Shown: positions 54,544 through 64,000 of the stretch, piece after piece
Layout: each line of letters starts with the position of its first letter
Numbering within the stretch: the stretch's first letter is position 1
From: Candidatus Jettenia sp.
GTDB lineage: Bacteria > Planctomycetota > Brocadiia > Brocadiales > Brocadiaceae
Direction of reading: 5' to 3'
DNA length: 64,000 nucleotides
Assembly (NCBI GenBank): GCA_021650895.1
Contig: CP091278.1
Location: 2,509,659 to 2,573,658, forward strand
The notes under the pieces: model-generated
Told to the model about the DNA's origin: nothing
The model's input: only the letters and a program-made list of their open reading frames with translations
The model's database searches: none
Translations under genes and position numbers: made by a program

Positions 54544-54963
54544 CTAACACAGCCTTGTCAAATACCGGATCAAGTCTGTACTCGTAATAATTCCAACAAG
54601 ATTATTATCTTTGTCAACGACAGGAAGTGAATGGAATACTCCATCGCTGAGGAGATGGGCAGCTTTTCGCACCGTGCTATTTATATCAATGGTAACAAGA
54701 TTCCTTTGCATGACCTGTTCAATCGTAAATTGCTGATCAAGCATCGCATCAATCGACCAACTGTTTGTGCCCGATGTGGCAAGGTTTAACCTTAGCATAT
54801 CGGTAGTACTGATAAGACCGACAAGTTTGCGATCATGTACTACCGGAACGTGATGAAGCTGATTTTCAATAAATATTCTCCGGACTTCACTCAGCTTCTG
54901 ATGTATCTGTACCGTCTTCAGGCTGGCAGTCATGACATGAGATATAGGGTCGAGCTGTTTCAT
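54544..54963 (-). CDS. CBS-domain pair protein
   Basis: 139 residues, two CBS motifs: SHVMTASLKTVQIHQKLSEVRRIF...HHVPVVHDRKLVGLISTTDML, and VMQRNLVTIDINSTVRKAAHLL...HSLPVVDKDNNLVGIITSTDLI. CBS pairs bind adenine nucleotides and act as energy or ligand sensors; no effector domain is fused. AAGGTAAGGA lies right before ATG 54963. It stands alone with its own promoter. Confidence 0.88.
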   Translation of the reverse strand: MKQLDPISHVMTASLKTVQIHQKLSEVRRIFIENQLHHVPVVHDRKLVGLISTTDMLRLNLATSGTNSWSIDAMLDQQFTIEQVMQRNLVTIDINSTVRKAAHLLSDGVFHSLPVVDKDNNLVGIITSTDLIRYLTRLC

Positions 54964-55052
54964 AATCCTTACCTTTCGTTATTGTGAGTCTTTATGTAAA
55001 ATCACTTTCCACTTGTGTACAGAGTTTGTATATGTATTCGTGGGTTAAGTAT

Positions 55053-55080
55053 ATTATCATAGCATTTCCTGTGCAGTCAA
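55053..55080 (-). promoter_or_regulatory. Putative sigma70 promoter for the CBS gene
   Basis: On the minus strand: TTGACT at 55080-55075, 16-bp spacer, GATAAT at 55058-55053, giving a leader of roughly 80 bases. Confidence 0.55.
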
Positions 55081-55168
55081 ATTGGAACTTAATTCCGCAC
55101 AAGACTTATTGTACAGGAATACTGTATAATAAAAAAATCTAAAAGATACCTATACGTGAAATTTGATC

Positions 55169-55837
55169 ATGAAAAATTTATCAAGACATTTCAAGGCTGT
55201 ACTCTTTGATCTTGATGGGACATTGCTTGATACCCTGGAAGATCTTAGTAATGCGACAAATCATGTCCTGGCAAGAAATGGTTTTCCCACTCATACGCTG
55301 GACATTTACCGTTACTTCGTGGGTGATGGAGCAGCTATGCTTATGAACCGTGCACTACCGGAAGACAAGCGAAATGATGATATCATCCGTGTTTGTGTGC
55401 AGGCATTTCGGGAAGAATACGGCCGAAATTGGAATAGAAAGACAAAGCCTTACGATGGCGTGGCAGAAATGCTCGATGCGCTGACAGCACATGGCCTGAA
55501 AATGGCAATTCTGTCTAACAAACCAGATGATTTTACAAAACTATGCGTGGCAGAATTTCTGCAGGATTGGGCCTTTGATATAGTTCTAGGCCAACGCAAC
55601 TCATTCCCGCTCAAACCAAATCCCGCAAGTGCACGAGAGATAGCTAAATGTCTGAATGTTCATCCTTCAGAATTTATCTATCTTGGTGATACTGCTATTG
55701 ATATGAAGACTGCTGTAGCAGCCGGCATGTTTCCTGTAGGGGCGCTTTGGGGGTTCCGTACGGAAAAAGAGCTCCTGGAAAATGGTGCACAGATGCTGAT
55801 TAAAAAGCCACAGGAAATCTTAGATCTCCTTGATTAA
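55169..55837 (+). CDS. HAD-superfamily hydrolase, phosphoglycolate phosphatase-like
   Basis: 222 residues from ATG 55169. Motif I is VLFDLDGTLLDT, motif II AILSNK, motif III KPNP with upstream Lys, and motif IV YLGDTAIDMKTAVAAGM. The alpha-helical cap after motif I and the WGFRTEKEL ending fit Gph/PGPase-type enzymes that dephosphorylate 2-phosphoglycolate, but other small phosphates are possible. It diverges from the CBS gene. Confidence 0.88.
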   Translation: MKNLSRHFKAVLFDLDGTLLDTLEDLSNATNHVLARNGFPTHTLDIYRYFVGDGAAMLMNRALPEDKRNDDIIRVCVQAFREEYGRNWNRKTKPYDGVAEMLDALTAHGLKMAILSNKPDDFTKLCVAEFLQDWAFDIVLGQRNSFPLKPNPASAREIAKCLNVHPSEFIYLGDTAIDMKTAVAAGMFPVGALWGFRTEKELLENGAQMLIKKPQEILDLLD

Positions 55838-56355
55838 AAACACATGTAGCAATGGTATTGGGTTGTTATAGTGATCAACGATTGAAACCAGACAGCATAT
55901 GGCGGATACGAAGCTTTGTAAACCAAACGCTCTCCGGTATCGTGATCAATGTTTACCATGGAAACACTCACGGAGTCGATGTAGGGCGAGGCTTTAGCCT
56001 TGCCAGGTATGGCCTACGGAATTGAAATTTCTCAACGTTAAACGCAGAGATACATGATGTTGCAATTGTAGAGACGCAAGATGTTGCGTCTCTACCTAAT
56101 CCCGTAGGGATGTCATGATTATAGAAAAAGTAAAAAAAGCCCTAAACCCCGAAGTGGCATGTGCATTAACTTAAGAAGTAAAATAAATCTTACCTTGTAA
56201 CTATAACCGCATCTCTCAGGTTGAACACGGACAAACAAGTTTGTCCGTGCCACCCCAAATACTGCTTAAGTATCTAGAATCATTTCACCCCTTCGGGGCT
56301 GAATGCGGTATATTCGGTTTCATACAGGGGGTACTATAGGTTCCTGGTTCAAAGC
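55838..56355. other. Intergenic repeat mosaic
   Basis: Contains GTGATCAACGATTGAAACC (55872), the unit 55978-56044 shared with 51455-51521, the hairpin GTAGAGACGCAAGATGTTGCGTCTCTAC (56069-56097) and an inverted family D copy (56199-56256). No gene supported. Confidence 0.75.
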
Positions 56356-57912
56356 TTAATAAGGACCTGCAACCCGATTCCTGCCACCTTCTTTAGCCTG
56401 GTAGAGTGCTTTGTTTGCAAGCTTTATTAGGGTTTCTTGTTCCGTGCCATGCTCTGGAAAAGATGCAATCCCGATACTTACCGTTAACTTAATGGTTTGC
56501 CCCGGTATGATATCGTCAAAATCGGTATATTCAATAATTCGGCGAATTTCATCTGCCTTTACCAGCGCCCTCGTTATAAACAATGTAGGCATGATAATGG
56601 CGATTTCCTCATGATCGTATCTGGCAATAATATCTGATTTGTTTACGAAATCACTGATAATCCTTGTCATTTGTTGCAATATACGATCTCCCGCTCCATA
56701 AGTATCATGTAAATTCTTAAAGTGGTCCGGGTCTAAAATGAGAAGGCTTAAATGCTCATTACGTCTCTTTGCCAGAAATATCTGCTTGCTCAGTATCTCA
56801 TTAAAGAATCTTTTATTATATACTCCTGTGAGTTCGTCGGTTATGTTTGTATGTTTGGCGATATCCAAAAGTTCAAGCCTGTGTAAAGCCAATGCTGTCA
56901 GTCCAACATAGTTTGACATAAGCCTGCGTATTTTTTCATCATTCCAACAAGCAATCTCTTTTTTTATCATCACGACCATTCCAAACAGAATTCCTCCAGC
57001 TATCAGAGGAAGGCATATATATCCACCCCTTTCAATTTTATAAAGAATGCATTTACAGGATAAGTCTTTATTGGTATTCATTACGATACATTCCCGGCGC
57101 GTTTTTATTACATTACATAACAAAGGGTCAAGGATAACCTCATTTTTTATAAACTCACTTACTGGCATGGAAGGTTCTATAAGGGGTACGTAAAGCATGT
57201 TTCTCTCCCTGTCCAGCATTATTATTGCCATAATATCCGGGTTAAAATGTTCCTGTATAGCCGAACTCATGTGCCTCAGTAACGTTTCTTCGTGTACCTC
57301 TTCGTTCATAATAGTAGAATAGGACATGAGATCCTCTAATTCCTTAATGTGCTTATTTCTCTCGTCCTCTGCCCGTTTACGTTCTGTAATGTCTTCCTTA
57401 ACGGCGATGAAATGGGTGATGTCGCCTTTATGGTTTCTTACCCCTGAGATAGAGGCGTACTCCCAATAGCACCCACCATCCTTTCTCTTATTACAGAACT
57501 CTCCCCGCCATTCTCCTCCGGAAGTGATCGTTTTCCATAACTGACGGTATTCTTCCGATGGTATCGTATCAGATTTTAAGATGCGTGGGTTTTTCCCCAG
57601 GACTTCTTCAGGGGTGTAGCCTGTTACTTGAGTAAACTTGGGATTAACATATTCAATATTGCCCTTACTATTGGTAATCATAACCGTGCTTGGACTTTGC
57701 TCTATGGCGCGGGATAATTTACGAAGCTCATCCTCCATCTGGATGTCGTCGGAAGCTTTTCTATGAGATTCTTCGTCATTCTTTATTAGATCCGTTTCTG
57801 TATGAAGGATTGTATGTTTTTCCGGCAATTCATTATCTCTATTCAAATTTTTTCCCATTCTTTTTTGTATTATCGAATTTCTGAGATTAATCACTCTTCT
57901 CCGTTGATACAT
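56356..57912 (-). CDS. PAS-GAF-GGDEF protein with degenerate GGDEF motif
   Basis: 518 residues. A PAS/PAC domain spans about 65-185 (IEQSPSTVMITNSKGNIEYVN, then FIAVKEDITERKRAE), a GAF-like domain ~200-355, and a GGDEF-type domain ~360-518 (DELTGVYNKRFFNEIL, LLILDPDHFKNLHDTYGAGDRIL, SIGIASFPEHG, LANKALYQAKEGGRNRV). The signature that should read GGDEF is DHEEI (ARYDHEEIAIIMP), so cyclic di-GMP synthesis is unlikely; a regulatory or binding role is possible. No transmembrane helix is seen. Start 57912 is weakly supported. Confidence 0.85.
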   Translation of the reverse strand: MYQRRRVINLRNSIIQKRMGKNLNRDNELPEKHTILHTETDLIKNDEESHRKASDDIQMEDELRKLSRAIEQSPSTVMITNSKGNIEYVNPKFTQVTGYTPEEVLGKNPRILKSDTIPSEEYRQLWKTITSGGEWRGEFCNKRKDGGCYWEYASISGVRNHKGDITHFIAVKEDITERKRAEDERNKHIKELEDLMSYSTIMNEEVHEETLLRHMSSAIQEHFNPDIMAIIMLDRERNMLYVPLIEPSMPVSEFIKNEVILDPLLCNVIKTRRECIVMNTNKDLSCKCILYKIERGGYICLPLIAGGILFGMVVMIKKEIACWNDEKIRRLMSNYVGLTALALHRLELLDIAKHTNITDELTGVYNKRFFNEILSKQIFLAKRRNEHLSLLILDPDHFKNLHDTYGAGDRILQQMTRIISDFVNKSDIIARYDHEEIAIIMPTLFITRALVKADEIRRIIEYTDFDDIIPGQTIKLTVSIGIASFPEHGTEQETLIKLANKALYQAKEGGRNRVAGPY

Positions 57913-58027
57913 GGATTTCTTTCTCTTTATTACCTATATAGTATATTACAATTTTCTGTAGAATTTAAAAGTGAAAAACCATCTGTTTTCAAGGACATCC
58001 AGGCGGATAGGTATAAACACAGCCATA

Positions 58028-59023
58028 CTACTGGCATTTGATAGGAATGTTGTAAAGATACTTGTGAATCATTTCTGGATGAAAGACCATATGATCAGGG
58101 CGATCATAATGCCATTGATCTCCGTCAGGGACATGATAATCCAGATAAGGCCATTTACGAAAGGGATCTATCCCCAACGCCTCGATAAGTTTCCTATTAC
58201 TCATAGTAACGTTCCCTGCCCGGGGGGGCATTGGCCCTGCCTCTTTACGCATACATCCTTTCAATAGGTGTGGGGCGTAACCTCCTACCTTATTTACGAT
58301 CTGCCCTATTTGATAAAGGCTAAGGTGCCGATGTGAGCCGAGATGATAAATACCCCGTATCTTTTCTCCCAGGGTAAGTTCTACAATCTTATTGAAGTCT
58401 TCGCAGTAGAAAGGCGATCTTAATTCATCGAAGTATAATGTAGCCGGATTATTTTTTTTAAAGCGAGATAATATCCAATCAATGGCGCCCGCATGTCCAT
58501 TTACGCTGATTCCCATGGGGAGCGATATGCGAAAAATTGCTGCAGAAGGATATTGGAGCATAATAATTTCTTCCGCCAAAGCCATAGTCTTACCATACAT
58601 AGTAACGGGAGATATTGGACTTTCTTCTGTGTACAGGCCCGACGGTTTTCCCGGAAACACGAGATCTGTAGAAAGATGAATAAGCCTGATCTCTTGGCCC
58701 CCAATCATTTCAAGCACATTCAAAACCGATTGCACATTCACACGATAGGCTAGTATAGAGTTCATCTCGCAGGACTTTAAGGCGCATGATCCTGCCCCAT
58801 TCAGAACAGACTTGAAATTCTTCTGCTTCATTAACCTTACCAGTCCTTTGCGGTCTTCTATATCTAAAGGAATAATACCTTCATCGCGTAATGGCCAATA
58901 ACGAACAGGGCGGATGGCTGTAACGTGTTTTGGGTATTTTGCATGAAGATATTTGAAGACGCTGTAGCCGGGTACACCTGTTACACCGGTAATTAAAAGA
59001 GGTAAGAAAGATGGTAAAGACAT
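58028..59023 (-). CDS. SDR-family sugar reductase (RmlD-like)
   Basis: 331 residues. Extended SDR with the nucleotide-binding glycine motif LLITGVTGVPGYSVFKYL and YGKTMALAE supplying the Tyr-x-x-x-Lys pair; LSTDLVFPG resembles the RmlD STDYVFDG segment. RmlD reduces dTDP-4-dehydrorhamnose; related enzymes act on other nucleotide sugars. No other rml genes are nearby, so substrate is open. The AMP-ligase gene lies 83 bases upstream on the same strand. Confidence 0.8.
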   Translation of the reverse strand: MSLPSFLPLLITGVTGVPGYSVFKYLHAKYPKHVTAIRPVRYWPLRDEGIIPLDIEDRKGLVRLMKQKNFKSVLNGAGSCALKSCEMNSILAYRVNVQSVLNVLEMIGGQEIRLIHLSTDLVFPGKPSGLYTEESPISPVTMYGKTMALAEEIIMLQYPSAAIFRISLPMGISVNGHAGAIDWILSRFKKNNPATLYFDELRSPFYCEDFNKIVELTLGEKIRGIYHLGSHRHLSLYQIGQIVNKVGGYAPHLLKGCMRKEAGPMPPRAGNVTMSNRKLIEALGIDPFRKWPYLDYHVPDGDQWHYDRPDHMVFHPEMIHKYLYNIPIKCQ

Positions 59024-59106
59024 AGTAACGGTAGGTTGGACTCGGTATGTTTAAAGATAGATGTAAAAAAATTTCTCTCAGAAAACGGGGACAAGCAAAA
59101 AATTTA

Positions 59107-60555
59107 TTACCTCAGAACCCTTTTCAATATCTTACCTGTGGGACTATGCGGCAGCTCTTTAAGAAATTCAAAATATTTAGGAACTTTATAGTTTGGTAAT
59201 CGTTGCATACAGTGGTCCCTGATTTCCTCCTCGTTACATACTGCATGCTCATGCAATACTATACAGGCCTTGGGAACTTCACCTCGAACCTTATCAGGCA
59301 CACCAATAACGGCCACTTCAAGTACCTTTTTATGTTCACCGATAACCTGTTCAATTTCCCGAGGAGAGACATTTTCTCCGCTGATAATAATCAGGTCTTT
59401 TTTTCTACCGGTAATCCATAAAAATCCCTCTGTGTCTACCTTGCCATAATCTCCTGTTTTAAGCCAACCGTCGGATGTAATTGTTTTTTCGGTTTCTTTT
59501 GGGAGTTTATAATATCCCTTCATGATATTCGGCCCCTTTACCCAAATCTCACCTTCTTTATTTGCTGGCAGACATTGCCCACTTTCACCTACGATTTTCA
59601 CTTCAAGGTTATCCAATGGAACACCAACGCTATTTGGCTTATATTTTTCAGGGGTATTTACAGAGACAACGGCTGTTGCTTCGGTTAGTCCATATCCTTC
59701 CATTAACCGGACAGGAAATGCCTTATTGAATGCTGCCAGTATCTCTCCGGGTAAGTACTCTCCTCCTGATGTACAAAGTCTTAAAGAGCTCAAATTATGT
59801 TTTGTTGACGTCACGGCTCGTACGAGCATCCTATACATGGATGGAATAGCGCTTATACAAGTAATCTTATATTTTTCAATCATCTCAAGAACTTTCGGCC
59901 CTGAAAACCGTTCAAGATAAATTACTGTTGCGCCTACACAGGTTGGTAATATCAATGTAGTAGTCAATGCGTAGGTATGAAAAAGCGGAAGTATACCTAA
60001 TAGTATATCCTTATCCGTGAATTTAAATGCATGTATACAGCCATCGAGGTTACTCAAGAAATTTTTATGTGTTAACATAACCCCTTTTGGATTAGCATCA
60101 GTACCCGATGTGTATAATATGGCAGCCAAATCCTCTGCATCTCCACGTTTTATTTTCTCTTCTCCTATCAATGCATAAGGATTTTTTTCTTCACAAGAAA
60201 AGATACGTCTTATGTGATTTTCCAGAAGTGGTTTAAATAAACTATTGGTAAAGACAGTATTTATACCCGCATTCTGGATTACAAATAATAGCTGGGATGA
60301 TGAAAGCAGGTAATTTAAAGGAACCGGAGTCTTTCCTGCTATCAAGATTCCATAGAATGTCGTTACAAATTTTTTACCAGCAGGAAGAAGAATTCCGATA
60401 GTATTACCTGTATCTTCTGCTAATAATTGTGCCGCAATTTCTCTAGCTTCTTGATAAATAGTATCATATGTAGCAGACCCGGTTTGATCAATAACGGCTA
60501 TTGCCCCGGCGTGTTTTTTACAGGTATTGAGAAAGGTTTCGATGAGTGTTGTCAA
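59107..60555 (-). CDS. AMP-forming acyl-CoA/acyl-ACP synthetase family protein
   Basis: 482 residues. ANL superfamily: AILYTSGTDANPKGVMLTHKN (P-loop), YGLTEATAVVSVNTPE, WLKTGDYGKVDTEGFLWITGRKKDLIIISGENVSPREIEQVI and the terminal PTGKILKR lysine. It activates a carboxylate through an acyl-adenylate. The compact length suggests a fatty-acid or small-acid ligase; the substrate is not evident. The gene follows the DksA-type gene by 35 bases. Confidence 0.88.
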   Translation of the reverse strand: MTTLIETFLNTCKKHAGAIAVIDQTGSATYDTIYQEAREIAAQLLAEDTGNTIGILLPAGKKFVTTFYGILIAGKTPVPLNYLLSSSQLLFVIQNAGINTVFTNSLFKPLLENHIRRIFSCEEKNPYALIGEEKIKRGDAEDLAAILYTSGTDANPKGVMLTHKNFLSNLDGCIHAFKFTDKDILLGILPLFHTYALTTTLILPTCVGATVIYLERFSGPKVLEMIEKYKITCISAIPSMYRMLVRAVTSTKHNLSSLRLCTSGGEYLPGEILAAFNKAFPVRLMEGYGLTEATAVVSVNTPEKYKPNSVGVPLDNLEVKIVGESGQCLPANKEGEIWVKGPNIMKGYYKLPKETEKTITSDGWLKTGDYGKVDTEGFLWITGRKKDLIIISGENVSPREIEQVIGEHKKVLEVAVIGVPDKVRGEVPKACIVLHEHAVCNEEEIRDHCMQRLPNYKVPKYFEFLKELPHSPTGKILKRVLR

Positions 60556-60590
60556 GCTGACGTCCTTGTATATTTTCCACCTTTCGGATA

Positions 60591-61079
60591 TTAATTTTTG
60601 TTATCATCATATTCAAATTCCATGATTTTATTTCCCAGCTTTCTCTTATCGATATCGTCTAATTCACTGGTCTCAGAACTCCCTATGTTTTCTTCCCATT
60701 CGTACTTAACCTGCGCTGTTTTCTCATTATAATATTCCCTCTCCTCTTCCTCTTTACAGCTTACGCAAAGGGTTGCGAACGGAATAGCTTTTAGACGTGC
60801 TTTCTTTATCGGCTGACCGCACTGTTCACATACTCCATAATGACCTGCTTTAATTCGGGCAAGGGCATCTTCAATCTGTTTCAACTCTCTAACGTCTTCC
60901 ACCGCAACCAGCATTTCCAGATCGCCATTGAGAACACTGGAAGCAATTTCTGCAATATCCGTTAATTTTCCATTATTTGCATCCCGATACTTCTTGAAAC
61001 GCTCTTCAACTTCCCGTAATAAAATATTCTTTTTGTTCAAAAGAATATTTTCCATTTGTTTTAATTCTTTCTTTTGCAT
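60591..61079 (-). CDS. DksA/TraR-type zinc-finger transcription factor
   Basis: 162 residues. The C-terminal C4 zinc finger reads CEQCGQPIKKARLKAIPFATLCVSC, the DksA/TraR signature. The N-terminal part is coiled-coil (LNKKNILLREVEERFKKY...). DksA proteins bind RNA polymerase in the secondary channel with ppGpp. The acidic coiled-coil tip residues of true DksA are not clearly present, so the exact role is uncertain. It lies 29 bases after gyrB on the same strand. Confidence 0.85.
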   Translation of the reverse strand: MQKKELKQMENILLNKKNILLREVEERFKKYRDANNGKLTDIAEIASSVLNGDLEMLVAVEDVRELKQIEDALARIKAGHYGVCEQCGQPIKKARLKAIPFATLCVSCKEEEEREYYNEKTAQVKYEWEENIGSSETSELDDIDKRKLGNKIMEFEYDDNKN

Positions 61080-61108
61080 GAAATCACTGTAACTCCCATT
61101 ATAAGAGA

Positions 61109-63896
<2,788 letters not shown>

Positions 63897-63911
63897 ACTA
63901 AGATCTCCCAG

Positions 63912-64000
63912 CTACTTTAACTCAACGGGCATAATAACATTTAACTGCTCATAGCCAGTCTTAAGTATTGCAGCATCACTAGCGTCTTTTAATTCCATAG
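63912..64000 (-). CDS. dnaN: DNA polymerase III beta clamp, 3' end only
   Basis: The last 28 codons before TAG 63914-63912 encode a frame ending YEQLNVIMPVELK, preceded by MELKDASDAAIL. The terminal MP-[VM]-x-L motif and the position before dciA-gyrB match the C-terminus of DnaN. The rest lies beyond the window. The identification rests on this short tail and gene order. Confidence 0.75.
   Translation of the reverse strand, partial: MELKDASDAAILKTGYEQLNVIMPVELK

Overview
The window looks like a chromosomal segment of a Gram-negative planctomycete-type bacterium of moderate to low GC. The best match I can suggest from sequence memory is an anammox lineage (Brocadiales, Brocadia/Jettenia/Kuenenia-like); that is inference. 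Supporting signs are a Minf_1886-family gene, a three-domain NifU, Kdo/LPS-export genes, type II secretion pseudopilins, an AmtB ammonium transporter and a fused SUMT/uroporphyrinogen-III synthase. The right end carries dnaN(3' end)-dciA-gyrB on the minus strand, an arrangement usually found near oriC. No rRNA, tRNA or CRISPR array was recognised.

Layout. 0-6 kb: the 3' part of a DHH phosphoesterase, a repeat-rich cysteine lipoprotein, a small periplasmic FxLYD-like protein, then ricT(yaaT)-metG-Minf_1886. 6-12 kb: SUMF1-like and DUF192 proteins, tilS, a large TPR protein and a PLD-like protein. 12-24 kb: htrA, nifU-nifS, pepA, uvrA and a gspH-gspG-gspE set. 24-32 kb, minus strand: cobA-hemD fusion, a GDPD-HEAT protein, a large LptC/OstA protein, kdsC and kdsD. 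These suggest envelope and LPS biogenesis plus siroheme/haem precursor supply. 32-37.5 kb, plus strand: M50 protease, scpA, a Trm112-like protein, yidC (with an apparent frameshift), mnmE and dCMP deaminase.

37.5-56 kb is a plastic accessory region. It holds eroded toxin-antitoxin modules (YgiT/DUF4258 with an amber codon, two broken hicBA remnants, PIN/UPF0175), a group II intron whose maturase is cut by a UGA, and many dispersed palindromic repeats. Among the repeats is a ~250-bp element with 16-bp terminal inverted repeats inserted in or next to another repeat family. Between the repeats lie a lipase-like hydrolase, a fungalysin (M36) protease with two P-domains, amtB, a second TPR protein containing two in-frame copies of a repeat, a CBS protein and a phosphoglycolate-phosphatase-like HAD.

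56-64 kb, minus strand: a PAS-GAF-degenerate GGDEF protein, an RmlD-like reductase, an AMP-forming ligase, a DksA-type zinc-finger protein, gyrB, dciA and the end of dnaN. Several genes have near-consensus sigma70 promoters with 16-17 bp spacers (tilS, DUF192, htrA, nifU, pepA, M50, CBS). This supports ordinary housekeeping sigma recognition in this organism.
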